Assembly: GCF_026988655.1 (NCBI RefSeq) | Contig: NZ_JALSKT010000018.1 | Span: 1-62,441, forward strand | Origin: Sulfurimonas sp. | GTDB lineage: Bacteria > Campylobacterota > Campylobacteria > Campylobacterales > Sulfurimonadaceae | Length of the DNA: 62,441 nucleotides | Direction of reading: 5' to 3' | Part shown: one piece after another, positions 52,025 through 61,161 of the stretch | How positions within the stretch are numbered: position 1 is the stretch's first letter | Layout: each line of letters starts with the position of its first letter | Notes under the pieces: generated by a model | What the model was told of the DNA's origin: nothing | What the model saw: the letters and a program-made list of their open reading frames with translations, nothing else | Database searches by the model: none | Position numbers and translations under genes: made by a program

Positions 52025-53077
52025 TTATCCTATTAGTCTATTTATATCGTTATAGATTCCAAGTCCCATAAGTCCAAAGAGGATGACCCATCCTGTTATG
52101 GTTAAGTTTATGACGACCTGTTCGCTTGCTTCTCTTCTAAATATCATCTCATAAAGATTAAACATGATATGTCCGCCATCAAGTGCCGGAATAGGAAGGA
52201 GGTTGAGTACACCGAGATTGACCGAGATAAGTGCCGCAAAGAAAAGGACGCTCATCCAGCCAACAGCAGTTGCATCAGAAGTGAGCTTAACTATACTTAT
52301 AACTCCGCCCATCTCAGAAGCAGGAACTTCACCAAAAAGTAACTTTTTAACACCTGTAAATATCAGCGTAGAAGCAAAAACAGTCTGATCAGTTGCATAC
52401 TTGATTTTGCCTATAAAATCTAGCTTTTGCTCATGCATAACACCTGCTGCGGAGATACCTATCATCTTGCGTTTGACATCTTCTCCGTACATATTTTTAG
52501 CATCACGAAGTTTTGGTTCTAGTGTGATGAGTTTGAGGTATCCTTTTCTATCCACCTCTAAAGCTATGGCACCTTTTGCTGATGTGATTAACTCCGCCAT
52601 CTCTTTCCAGCTTGTAACTTTTTGATTATTTATGCTCAAAATTGTGTCGTTTGATTCAAGTCCTGCTACAAAGGCAGGAGAATCTTTTAAGACTGTTCCT
52701 ACAACAGGGGAAAGTACTTGTGGGTTGCCAAGTGCGATGGTAAAGTAGAGCAAAAATGCAAGTAAAAAGTTTGCAAATGGTCCAGCTAAAAGGATGATGA
52801 TTTTTTGTAAAGGAGTTTTAGCATTATAGCTATCTGCATCATAACTTTTTTTTGTGGGGTCTGCATCATCTTGACCTTTCATTTTGACATAGCCGCCAAG
52901 GGGAATAGCCGAGATACTCCACTGTGTACCAAATGCATGAAAAGTAAAAAGTCTTTTTCCAAAACCTATGCTGAAGACTTCGACATAAACGCCAAAAAAA
53001 CGTGCGGCGCTAAAGTGACCAAGCTCATGAAAAAATATAAGTCCTGAAAGAACTAAAAGTGAAACTAACCAGCTCAT
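52025..53077 (-). CDS. rseP: Site-2 intramembrane protease RseP
   Basis: 350 residues. HELGH at 17-21 in the first membrane helix and ALDGGH near residue 305 bind the catalytic zinc. One periplasmic PDZ domain lies at about 115-190 (LKDSPAFVAGLESNDTILSI), where E. coli RseP has two. The family releases membrane-bound regulators or cleaves signal peptide remnants. Overlaps pgsA by 4 bp. Confidence 0.92.
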   Translation of the reverse strand: MSWLVSLLVLSGLIFFHELGHFSAARFFGVYVEVFSIGFGKRLFTFHAFGTQWSISAIPLGGYVKMKGQDDADPTKKSYDADSYNAKTPLQKIIILLAGPFANFLLAFLLYFTIALGNPQVLSPVVGTVLKDSPAFVAGLESNDTILSINNQKVTSWKEMAELITSAKGAIALEVDRKGYLKLITLEPKLRDAKNMYGEDVKRKMIGISAAGVMHEQKLDFIGKIKYATDQTVFASTLIFTGVKKLLFGEVPASEMGGVISIVKLTSDATAVGWMSVLFFAALISVNLGVLNLLPIPALDGGHIMFNLYEMIFRREASEQVVINLTITGWVILFGLMGLGIYNDINRLIG

Positions 53078-53628
53078 GATTGTTGCTCCTTTGTAAGTGC
53101 ATTTTTAAATCCCCAAAGATACTCAAGCCCAGAGTAAACAGTTAAAAATACTGCAAACCAGAGCAGGGCAGTACCAAATGGCCAGTGCATGAGTAAAAAG
53201 CCGATAGCTATCATTTGAGCTACTGTTTTTACTTTCCCAGCCCATGAAGCTTTGACGCTGATACCCTCACTCACAGCAACAGTACGGATACCAGTGATAA
53301 AAAGCTCACGAACGATGATGATGTAAATAGCCCAAGCAGAAGCTTCACCTATCATCATAAGACCTAAAAATGCAGCTAAAGTAAGCATCTTGTCTGCTAG
53401 AGGGTCAAGGATGGCACCGAGCATTGTCATCTGATTCCATTGTCTTGCAATGTAGCCATCAAAAAAGTCGGTAATTGATGCAAGAACAAAAAGCAAAGAA
53501 GCAAAGTAATAGTTCCAAGTGATGTCAAAACCGTTGTCGGTAAAAACTTGAGGATTGAGTATAATCCAGAACATTAATGGTGCTAGAAGTATACGGATGG
53601 ATGCTAAAAAATTTGGTAAATTGAGCAA
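53074..53628 (-). CDS. pgsA: Phosphatidylglycerophosphate synthase
   Basis: CDP-alcohol phosphatidyltransferase of 184 residues with the signature DGYIARQWNQMTMLGAILDP then LADK (D-G-x2-A-R-x8-G-x3-D-x3-D), and membrane helices around it. It makes phosphatidylglycerol phosphate from CDP-diacylglycerol. N-terminal LNLPNFLASIRILLAP is typical for PgsA. Start is TTG with AGGAA upstream. The preceding fabL transcript ends in a terminator, so it may have its own weak promoter. Confidence 0.92.
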   Translation of the reverse strand: MLNLPNFLASIRILLAPLMFWIILNPQVFTDNGFDITWNYYFASLLFVLASITDFFDGYIARQWNQMTMLGAILDPLADKMLTLAAFLGLMMIGEASAWAIYIIIVRELFITGIRTVAVSEGISVKASWAGKVKTVAQMIAIGFLLMHWPFGTALLWFAVFLTVYSGLEYLWGFKNALTKEQQS

Positions 53629-53652
53629 AGAATTTCCTGATTAAGATTAGAG

Positions 53653-53684
53653 TGTAGAAAAAAGGCTAATTCGCATTAGCCTTT
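53653..53684 (-). terminator. Intrinsic terminator after fabL
   Basis: Read leftward: AAAGGCTAAT-gcga-ATTAGCCTTT followed by TTTTTCTAC; a perfect 10-bp stem, 4-base loop and T tract, the clearest intrinsic terminator in the window. Confidence 0.85.
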
Positions 53685-53691
53685 GGATTAT

Positions 53692-54474
53692 TTACTGAAA
53701 AGATGTTCCACCATCGATAACGATAGCTTGACCAGTTAACCATGAAGCCTCATTACTACAAAGGAAAAGACAAGCACCAGTTAAGTCTGTAGCATCACCC
53801 ATACGGTTGAGTGGAGAGCGTTTTACAACTTCTGCTTTTACCTCTTCATAGTTCGGGAAAGCTTTGAGTGCGTCTGTGTCGATTGGACCACCACTTACTG
53901 CGTTTACTCTGATGTTTTTCTCACCAAGTTCAGCAGCAGCGTATTTGACCATAGTCTCAACTGCAGCTTTGTTTGTTCCATGACCAGCATAGTTTGGAGT
54001 GTAGACAAGATTACCAGTTGAGCTCATAGAGATGATAGAACCACCACCAACTTTTTCCATACGTTTGGCTGCTTCTTGCGCACCAACGACAAACGCTTCA
54101 ACAGTCGCAGTATAGATGTTACAAAGTCCTTTTGGTTTGAGTCTCATAAATGGAGCAAATCCACCAACAACAGCACGACCAGAGATAATGGCATTTGAGA
54201 TAAAAAAATCAAGTCTATCAAAATCTTCATCGAACTCTTTGTATACATCTTTATATGTTAAAGGTTCTAAGATATTGAGTTTGTAAGCTTTTGCTTTAAT
54301 GCCAAACTGAGATTCAACATCAGCGATGATCTCATTTGCAGTATCTGCACTAGAAGCATAAGTAAATGCAACATCACAACCTTTTTTGGCAAATGCATAC
54401 ACTATAGCTTTTCCGATACCACGTGTACCACCACTTACAAATAAAGTCTTACCTGTCATTGTTTTTTCGCTCAT
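53692..54474 (-). CDS. fabL: Enoyl-ACP reductase, FabL type
   Basis: 260-residue short-chain dehydrogenase. The cofactor motif is GGTRGIGKA, the catalytic pair is Y162 and K169 with six residues between (Y-x6-K), as in enoyl reductases rather than the Y-x3-K of FabG, and NAVSGGPIDTDALKAFPN closely resembles Bacillus FabL. It performs the last step of each fatty acid elongation round. dapA lies 1 bp upstream. It ends in a strong terminator. A generic SDR cannot be fully excluded. Confidence 0.82.
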   Translation of the reverse strand: MSEKTMTGKTLFVSGGTRGIGKAIVYAFAKKGCDVAFTYASSADTANEIIADVESQFGIKAKAYKLNILEPLTYKDVYKEFDEDFDRLDFFISNAIISGRAVVGGFAPFMRLKPKGLCNIYTATVEAFVVGAQEAAKRMEKVGGGSIISMSSTGNLVYTPNYAGHGTNKAAVETMVKYAAAELGEKNIRVNAVSGGPIDTDALKAFPNYEEVKAEVVKRSPLNRMGDATDLTGACLFLCSNEASWLTGQAIVIDGGTSFQ

Positions 54475-54475
54475 A

Positions 54476-55369
54476 TTAAAGTCCTTTTATTTCATAATTT
54501 TTCATAACTTCTTCTATCTTTTTCATACTCTCAACACTCGGAGGGGTTAAAGGAAGACGATACTCTAGCGTGTCTATAAGCCCTGCTATATACATAGCTG
54601 CTTTGATGGGAATAGGGTTCGCTTCACAAAAAAGCACCTTGTTTAAAGGGTAAAGTTTGTCATTGAGAGCTTTTGCTTTGGCAAAATCACCAGCGTGTGC
54701 AAGTCTGACTAATTCTGATTTTAAGTCAGGCATCAAGTTTGAGGTGACAGAAGTGATACCAGCGCCACCATTTGCAAGGATAGGATAATCTATAGCATCA
54801 TCACCAGAAAATACTTTCAACTCAGGACGACGAGAAAGAAGTTCTACTGTACGTTCAAGTGAACCAGTTGCTTCTTTGATACCATATATGTTAGGAATGT
54901 CATCAAAAAGTCTGATGACAGTATCTGCACTAATGTCTACTACAGTACGACCTGGAACATTGTAAAGCATAAAAGGAAGCTCAGGCACTGATGAAGCGAT
55001 TGCTTTATAGTGTTGATAGAGTCCTTCTTGAGATGGTTTTACATAGTATGGCGCTACAGAGAAGATAGCATCTACACCACACTCTTGAGCATTTTTTGCA
55101 GCTAAGATAGCTTCTGAAGTAGAGTTGCTTCCTGCACCGGCAAGAACTTTTGTACTCGTACCTTTACAAACTTCTACTGCTATCTCCATACATCTTTTAT
55201 CTTCATCATAAGATAGAGTAGCACTCTCTCCTGTTGTACCCACAGGACACACGGCATCGATCCCGTTGTTTATCTGGCGTTGAATTAACGCAGCATACGT
55301 TTGCTCATCAAGTTTTCCATTTTTAAACGGAGTGATAATTGCGGTTGAAGAACCTGTGACTAAATTCAT
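54476..55369 (-). CDS. dapA: 4-hydroxy-tetrahydrodipicolinate synthase
   Basis: First committed enzyme of lysine/diaminopimelate synthesis. 297 residues with PVGTTGESATL, the catalytic Y136 in MLYNVPGRT and Schiff-base lysine K165 in YGIKEATG. AAAGGTAATATTTA precedes the ATG. It leads a dapA-fabL transcript from a TATAAT promoter 30 bases upstream. Confidence 0.96.
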   Translation of the reverse strand: MNLVTGSSTAIITPFKNGKLDEQTYAALIQRQINNGIDAVCPVGTTGESATLSYDEDKRCMEIAVEVCKGTSTKVLAGAGSNSTSEAILAAKNAQECGVDAIFSVAPYYVKPSQEGLYQHYKAIASSVPELPFMLYNVPGRTVVDISADTVIRLFDDIPNIYGIKEATGSLERTVELLSRRPELKVFSGDDAIDYPILANGGAGITSVTSNLMPDLKSELVRLAHAGDFAKAKALNDKLYPLNKVLFCEANPIPIKAAMYIAGLIDTLEYRLPLTPPSVESMKKIEEVMKNYEIKGL

Positions 55370-55398
55370 TAAATATTACCTTTAGATTAATAAGTGTA

Positions 55399-55404
55399 AT
55401 TATA
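55399..55404 (-). promoter_or_regulatory. -10 of the dapA-fabL operon
   Basis: Leftward GATATAAT with TATAAT at these positions, 30 bases before the dapA start. The 160-base divergent gap to the polysaccharide locus is very AT-rich and otherwise featureless. Confidence 0.5.
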
Positions 55405-55519
55405 TCTAAAAGTTTTAAATTTAGGCTAATATGAGTAAAAATTAAAAAATAACAAAAACATTAAATAACAATAAAATATAAATTTTAAAATTTGTGTAGT
55501 AAATAATTATAATATGTTG

Positions 55520-55525
55520 TATAAT
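55520..55525 (+). promoter_or_regulatory. -10 box 6 bases before the polysaccharide locus start
   Basis: TTGTATAATTCTCACATG: TATAAT ends 6 bases before the ATG at 55532. A second TATAAT at 55508-55513 abuts an upstream in-frame ATG at 55514. No Shine-Dalgarno precedes either start. Confidence 0.5.
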
Positions 55526-55531
55526 TCTCAC

Positions 55532-56566
55532 ATGAAATTTGCTTTAATAATAATATTTATATTGTCCCTAGTGTTGATAAGTCTTTTGATTAAGTATGCA
55601 GCTAAGCTTGGCTTACAAGATGTGCCAAATGAAAGAAGTGCACATAAAAGCACTATACCAAAAAGTGCGGGACTTGGTTTCGTTAGTGCAGTAATTTTGG
55701 GTCAATTTATATTTAATTTTGATTATTTTATAGATTATTTTTTCATGTATTTTTCTATTCTTATAGTTATGCTTATAGGCTTGTATGATGACAAATATGA
55801 CATAAAGGCTCGTGTTAAATTTATCTTTATTATTTTGGCGGCATCTATAGTAGTCTTTTACGATATACGTATAGACTCACTCGGCACGTATTTTGGTTAT
55901 GAATTACATCTTCCTTGGTTTATCGCAGCTCTGTTTAGTGTCTTTGCAATTGTAGGATTTACAAATGCTTTAAATCTCATGGATGGACTTGATGGCTTAG
56001 CCGGTGGACTCTCCCTCATCATGCTTACGATGTTCTTTGCAATAGGCTTAACACATGGTGACTATTTTTTAGTTTCACTCTCTGCTAGTTTTATAGTTGC
56101 AGTCGGAGCATTTATGATCTTCAACTGGCATCCAGCTAAGATCTTTATGGGAGATAGTGGTTCATTGACCTTAGGCTTTGTTATCTCAGTACTAGCTATT
56201 AAATCTTTAGCATATATTTCACCTGCTGCTGTGTTGTTTATCATAGGGCTTCCTCTTATAGATACTTTCATCGTAGTACGTAGAAGATTACAAAGAGGTC
56301 AATCTCCATTTATTGCAGATAAAAACCATATTCACCATTTTTTATACAAAACAAAGTTACACGTAAGATTTTCAGTGATGATGTTGTTGTACATACAACT
56401 TGCTTTGTCAATCATTGGCTTCCAAATAAAATCTACAGATCAGTTTTTATCTGTAGTTTTATTTGTCATGATAGTCTATATCTTTTTTAATCTTTTTGAT
56501 CAAAGATATAGATATAGACCAAAAACACAAAAAAGGAAGAAAAGGATGGATAGAAGAGATGCCTAA
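55532..56566 (+). CDS. WecA/MraY-family sugar-phosphate transferase
   Basis: About 344 residues with some ten membrane helices. It should transfer a sugar-1-phosphate from a UDP-sugar to undecaprenyl phosphate, starting a surface glycan. Motifs: VPNERSAHKSTIPKSAGLGF, LIGLYDDKYDIKARVKF, ALNLMDGLDGLAGGL, KIFMGDSGSLTLGF and NHIHHFL. The basic C-terminus (KTQKRKKRMDRR) is cytoplasmic. An ATG six codons upstream is an alternative start. First gene of the polysaccharide locus. Confidence 0.87.
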   Translation: MKFALIIIFILSLVLISLLIKYAAKLGLQDVPNERSAHKSTIPKSAGLGFVSAVILGQFIFNFDYFIDYFFMYFSILIVMLIGLYDDKYDIKARVKFIFIILAASIVVFYDIRIDSLGTYFGYELHLPWFIAALFSVFAIVGFTNALNLMDGLDGLAGGLSLIMLTMFFAIGLTHGDYFLVSLSASFIVAVGAFMIFNWHPAKIFMGDSGSLTLGFVISVLAIKSLAYISPAAVLFIIGLPLIDTFIVVRRRLQRGQSPFIADKNHIHHFLYKTKLHVRFSVMMLLYIQLALSIIGFQIKSTDQFLSVVLFVMIVYIFFNLFDQRYRYRPKTQKRKKRMDRRDA

Positions 56567-56595
56567 ACGAAGTGAATTTAAAATTAGGGACTCAT

Positions 56596-57339
56596 ATGAA
56601 AAATATGTATAGTTTAGCAGTGATATTGTCAGTCATATTTACATTAGTAGGTTGTAGTAAGGCTGATTATGTTCTTTTTGCAAAAAATTATGACGAACAG
56701 CATGTGCAATATAAAGATAATAATACGTCAGAACCTTATCGATACAAAGTTCGTGTTAATGATCGTCTGTCAATATTATTTTACGATCATCCGGAATTAA
56801 GTACGAGGTCAATAGGGGATTTAAATAAAGATGTATATGGTATATTGGTGGATTCAAAAGGATACGCTAAATTTCCAATCATAGGCTCTATTAAAGTATC
56901 TGGTTATTATGAAGAAGATTTAGCAAAACGCGTAGAAAAACTCTATTCAGAATATATTATAAATCCAAAAATTAATTTAAATGTTATAAACAAAAGAGTT
57001 GTTGTTTTGGGTGAAGTTAAAAATCCCGGAGTTGTTGAAATCACAAATGAAACAATGAGTTTGTTTGAAGTAATTGCAAAACGTGGTGGAATTTCTAGAA
57101 TAGGTAAACGCAATGGAGTTGTAATATTGCGAGGAGACATGAAAAACCCAGAAATAAGTATGGTTGATTTAACTGATATGCGTAGTATATTACAGCAGAA
57201 TATGATGTTAGAACCAAATGATATCGTTTACATTGTTCCTAACATAAACATAGTGATTGAGCAAGCATTACCTGCAACTCAAATTATAAATTCACTAACA
57301 AGTTCAGCGGTTAATATGAAAATATTAACAAATTTTTAA
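56596..57339 (+). CDS. Polysaccharide export lipoprotein (Wza-like)
   Basis: 247 residues from the ATG at 56596, which has AGGGA upstream and opens a lipoprotein signal (AVILSVIFTLVGC). The polysaccharide export domain shows YRYKVRVNDRLSILFYDHPE and YILGVDSKG-like strands; one SLBB domain follows (VVVLGEVKNPGVVEI). Outer membrane channel or periplasmic conduit for the glycan, partner of the Wzc-like protein next door. An ATG eight codons upstream lacks these features. Confidence 0.85.
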   Translation: MKNMYSLAVILSVIFTLVGCSKADYVLFAKNYDEQHVQYKDNNTSEPYRYKVRVNDRLSILFYDHPELSTRSIGDLNKDVYGILVDSKGYAKFPIIGSIKVSGYYEEDLAKRVEKLYSEYIINPKINLNVINKRVVVLGEVKNPGVVEITNETMSLFEVIAKRGGISRIGKRNGVVILRGDMKNPEISMVDLTDMRSILQQNMMLEPNDIVYIVPNINIVIEQALPATQIINSLTSSAVNMKILTNF

Positions 57340-57352
57340 AAGGCAGTAATAG

Positions 57353-59695
57353 ATGAAAAAAAATATGAATTATTATATTAATTTAATCAAAGAAAGAAAG
57401 ATTTCTTTTATAACTGTTTTTACGATCATAGTGCTTATTGGGGTATTAAAACTTTTTTTAACTGAAAAATTATATGTTTCTTCTGGGGCGATAGAAATAC
57501 CAAAATATGAGGCAGTAACATCTAATTCCTTTTTAAATTCTTTCAATTATACTAGAAATAGAGTGCATACTCCTAGTGATGAGGCAGAAATTATACAATC
57601 AAATGCAATAATTGAGGAAGTTATTCATGAATTGAATTTTACTAATACATATTACACATATGGTAACTTATTACGTTATGCAATAGAAAAAGAACAGTTT
57701 CCATATGATGTTACTCTCTTGTCACATGATACAGCAAATATTGCATTGATAATATACCCTTATAGTTCAAAAGATGCAAGGTTTGAAATAATTAGACAGA
57801 GTCTAACTGATAAGGTTATAATTAACAACAAAGTATTGAATCAAAAAGTTCTTTACAGTGGTTTATTGAAATATGGTGAGAAAAAGAAAGTTGGTCCATA
57901 TTTGATTCAAATAAATAAGAAAATAAAGACGTTACCATCTTTTGTATATTCAGTAAATTATACAAATGAACATTTGTTGATTGATAAAATTAAAAGAAAT
58001 TTAAGGGTTACTCCAGTTATTAAAGATTCATCAATAATTGGAATAGACTATAAAGATGTAACCCCGATGAGGGCGAAAATTTTTATTGAAAAACTTTTAG
58101 AGGTGTATTCAAGAGAAAATCTTAAAATTAACACTAAAAGAGTTTTAGAAGCAATTAAAATAGTTGACAAACAATTAGTAGATACAAAACTGAAACTTGA
58201 TAAATCGGCTAAAAAATTAAAAGAATATCAAAGTTCTAATCTTCTTTTAAATGTTACGGATGAGTTTAAAAATAGGCAAAATCAAATTATTGTACTCGAA
58301 GAAAAGAAACAAAACATTGTTTTACAGAAAAATGTATATGAAAAGATTTTGGAACATATTATAAAAGGTGAAGATGTTGGAAATATTGTTGTTGATGATA
58401 AAGGGATAACAAATTTAATACAACAGAGAGATGATGCTGTTGCTAAACAAAAAGAATTATTAGGTAAATATACACCTAAATATAGTAAAGTAATTGAGAT
58501 TACAAAAAAAATTACTTCTATTAGAAATATGTTGAATGATAAAATATTATATATTATAGGAAATTTAAAAACTCAGGAAGAAACTCTTAATAATCTTATA
58601 GATAATGTAAAATTAAAAATTAAAAATCTACCTGCTAAGAAAGCTCATTTAAATGAGCTATTACATAACTATAAAGTAGATACTGAAATTTATCAAGAGT
58701 TGCTTAAAAACAAAATGAAAATGTCCACTGATGTCGTAAAGGCGGAGCAATATACACGCGTAGTAGATAAGCCTGATTATTATCCTTATGCAATTTATCC
58801 AAGGTATTTGTTATCTATTATTATTATTATAATGTTAGCTTTTATTTTTGCTTTTATTGCAGTCTTAATAAGAAATACATTTGATACTATTATTAGAAAA
58901 CCAGAGGATATTCTTCGTATTACAAAAATACCTTTATTTGGAATAGTTCCTTTTGTAAAGTCAAAAAACTATAATAAAATATTTCTTCTGGACTCTGAGA
59001 ACACACATATAGTTGAATCATTTAGAAAAATACGAACAAATTTAGAATATGCTGGTAATAAAGAAAAAGGAAAATTGATTTTAGTGACTTCTAGCTATGC
59101 AAACGAAGGAAAAACAACATTTGCAGCAAACCTTGCTGTAAGTCATGCAATGTTAGATAAAAAAGTTGTAATTGTGAATTTAGATTTAAGAATTCCTCAG
59201 TTACACATGAAATTTGATATTGATAATACGCAAGGTGTTAGTGAAATACTCGCTGCGAAAGTTAGTGTTTCTGATGTTGTGCACCCATATACTGATAAGA
59301 CAGATAGTAAAATAATAAAACATTTAGATGTTATAACTTCTGGTGCAGTGCCACCAAACCCTGCAGAGCTTATAGATACTCCAAGGTTAGATAGCTTTTT
59401 TAATGAGTTGCGAGAGATGTATGATATTATTATTTTAGATTCACCTCCACTTAGAGAAGCTTCGGAGTCTTTTGTTTTAGCGACAAAATCTGATGTTATA
59501 TTGTCGGTTGTTAAAGCTGAATCATCCAAAATTGACAGTATTGAGTATTTTGAAAAAATTTCTGAAGGGTTGAAAAAATCTAAAAGCTTAGGAATTATTT
59601 TAGTCTCTGTTGCAGAGGAATATATGCAAATGCCAGTTTATGATAAAAATTACGCGCTATTTGTAGAAAAAAATTCAAAAAAAGGAAAAGAGTAA
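57353..59695 (+). CDS. Wzc-like chain-length / tyrosine autokinase
   Basis: 780 residues. Two membrane helices (about 15-35 and 480-500) enclose a periplasmic Wzz domain with long coiled coils. The cytoplasmic BY-kinase has Walker A YANEGKTTFAANLA at about 580-592, Walker A' VNLDLRIPQLH and Walker B IIILDSPPLREA. The C-terminal tail has only three tyrosines (EEYMQMPVYDKNYALF), fewer than the cluster of E. coli Wzc. It controls chain length and export together with the Wza-like protein. It abuts rfbA directly. Confidence 0.88.
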   Translation: MKKNMNYYINLIKERKISFITVFTIIVLIGVLKLFLTEKLYVSSGAIEIPKYEAVTSNSFLNSFNYTRNRVHTPSDEAEIIQSNAIIEEVIHELNFTNTYYTYGNLLRYAIEKEQFPYDVTLLSHDTANIALIIYPYSSKDARFEIIRQSLTDKVIINNKVLNQKVLYSGLLKYGEKKKVGPYLIQINKKIKTLPSFVYSVNYTNEHLLIDKIKRNLRVTPVIKDSSIIGIDYKDVTPMRAKIFIEKLLEVYSRENLKINTKRVLEAIKIVDKQLVDTKLKLDKSAKKLKEYQSSNLLLNVTDEFKNRQNQIIVLEEKKQNIVLQKNVYEKILEHIIKGEDVGNIVVDDKGITNLIQQRDDAVAKQKELLGKYTPKYSKVIEITKKITSIRNMLNDKILYIIGNLKTQEETLNNLIDNVKLKIKNLPAKKAHLNELLHNYKVDTEIYQELLKNKMKMSTDVVKAEQYTRVVDKPDYYPYAIYPRYLLSIIIIIMLAFIFAFIAVLIRNTFDTIIRKPEDILRITKIPLFGIVPFVKSKNYNKIFLLDSENTHIVESFRKIRTNLEYAGNKEKGKLILVTSSYANEGKTTFAANLAVSHAMLDKKVVIVNLDLRIPQLHMKFDIDNTQGVSEILAAKVSVSDVVHPYTDKTDSKIIKHLDVITSGAVPPNPAELIDTPRLDSFFNELREMYDIIILDSPPLREASESFVLATKSDVILSVVKAESSKIDSIEYFEKISEGLKKSKSLGIILVSVAEEYMQMPVYDKNYALFVEKNSKKGKE

Positions 59696-60586
59696 ATGAA
59701 AGGTATAATACTAGCAGGGGGAAGTGGCACACGCCTCTATCCAATCACAAAAGGTGTAAGTAAACAATTAGTTCCGATTTATGATAAACCGATGATTTAT
59801 TATCCATTATCAGTTCTTATGTTGGCAGGAATTACTGAAGTACTCATTATCTCAACACCGCATGATTTACCAAACTTTGAAAAGCTTCTTGGTGATGGCA
59901 ATGAACTAGGAATGAAGTTTTCTTACAAAGTGCAACCAAGCCCAGATGGTTTGGCGCAAGCTTTTCTTTTGGCTGAAGATTTTCTAGGTGGAGAAGAAGC
60001 TTGTCTTATCTTAGGTGATAATATTTTTTATGGTCACGGACTCACTAAACTGTTGGCAAAAAGCATTAAAAATGCACAAGAAGACAACAAGGCAACTGTA
60101 TATGGATACTATGTCAATGATCCTGAGCGATATGGTGTCGCTGAATTTGATGAAACAGGAGATGTAGTCTCCATAGAAGAAAAACCTAAAAATCCAAAAA
60201 GTAACTATGCTGTAGTTGGTTTGTATTTTTATCCAAAAGATGTAGTGCAAAAAGCAAAAGAAGTAAAACCAAGTGACAGAGGCGAGTTAGAGATAACAAC
60301 ACTTAATCAAATGTACCTTCAAGAGAAACGATTACGAGTTAAACTTATGGGAAGAGGCTATGCATGGCTTGACACAGGAACACATGAGTCTCTTTTAGAA
60401 GCTTCTATGTTTATACAAACTATAGAGAAAAGACAAGGTCTTAAAGTTGCATGTATAGAAGAGATAGCTCATGAGATGGGATACATCAATGCTGATGACT
60501 TAGTAAGATTAGCACAACCACTGAAAAAAAATCAATATGGACAATATTTACTTAAACGTGCCCAAGAAGGAAAAGTAGAACGATGA
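59696..60586 (+). CDS. rfbA: Glucose-1-phosphate thymidylyltransferase
   Basis: RmlA, first enzyme of dTDP-L-rhamnose synthesis. 296 residues with the nucleotidyltransferase signature [59 protein letters not shown] and [17 protein letters not shown]. The ATG follows the preceding stop without a gap. It overlaps rfbC by 4 bp. Confidence 0.97.
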   Translation: MKGIILAGGSGTRLYPITKGVSKQLVPIYDKPMIYYPLSVLMLAGITEVLIISTPHDLPNFEKLLGDGNELGMKFSYKVQPSPDGLAQAFLLAEDFLGGEEACLILGDNIFYGHGLTKLLAKSIKNAQEDNKATVYGYYVNDPERYGVAEFDETGDVVSIEEKPKNPKSNYAVVGLYFYPKDVVQKAKEVKPSDRGELEITTLNQMYLQEKRLRVKLMGRGYAWLDTGTHESLLEASMFIQTIEKRQGLKVACIEEIAHEMGYINADDLVRLAQPLKKNQYGQYLLKRAQEGKVER

Positions 60587-61161
60587 AATTCATAAGAACA
60601 GCAATTGAAGATGTAGTCATTATAGAACCAAAAGTTCATGGAGATGAGAGAGGCTACTTTGTAGAGACTTTTCGTGCTGATAAACTTGAAGAGTTTTTAG
60701 GATATAAAATAAACTTCTGCCAAGACAATGAGTCAAAAAGCTCTCGTGGAGTTTTGCGAGGTCTACACTATCAACTCCACCCCGCAGCACAAACAAAACT
60801 TGTTCGTGTCATAAAAGGCAGAGTATTAGATGTGGCAGTAGATATCCGAAAAGGAAGCCCGACATTTGGTAAACATGTGAGTGTAGAGCTAAGTGAAGTG
60901 AATAAAAAACAACTCTTAGTACCAAGAGGATTTGCTCACGGCTTTGTAGTGCTTGAAGATGATACTATTTTTGCTTACAAAGTAGATAACTACTACTCTC
61001 CCGAAAATGATAGAGGAGTAGCGTTTGATGATGAGGCACTCAAAATTGACTGGAGAGTACCAAAAGAAGAACTTCTTCTTTCTGAAAAAGACAGGATACA
61101 ACCTAAGCTAAACGAAACACAAGATATATTTGAATATGGGATGAATTACTATAATGACTAA
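60583..61161 (+). CDS. rfbC: dTDP-4-dehydrorhamnose 3,5-epimerase
   Basis: RmlC, 192 residues, a cupin. [16 protein letters not shown], the catalytic histidine in [35 protein letters not shown] and [11 protein letters not shown] are present. Overlaps rfbA by 4 bp and rfbD by 8 bp, a tightly coupled operon. Confidence 0.97.
   Translation: MKFIRTAIEDVVIIEPKVHGDERGYFVETFRADKLEEFLGYKINFCQDNESKSSRGVLRGLHYQLHPAAQTKLVRVIKGRVLDVAVDIRKGSPTFGKHVSVELSEVNKKQLLVPRGFAHGFVVLEDDTIFAYKVDNYYSPENDRGVAFDDEALKIDWRVPKEELLLSEKDRIQPKLNETQDIFEYGMNYYND

Noticed and set aside
55370-55513. Riboswitch or small RNA before dapA or the polysaccharide locus
   Set aside because: The sequence is nearly pure A+T without stable stems; only promoter boxes are supported. 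A lysine riboswitch would be much longer and structured.
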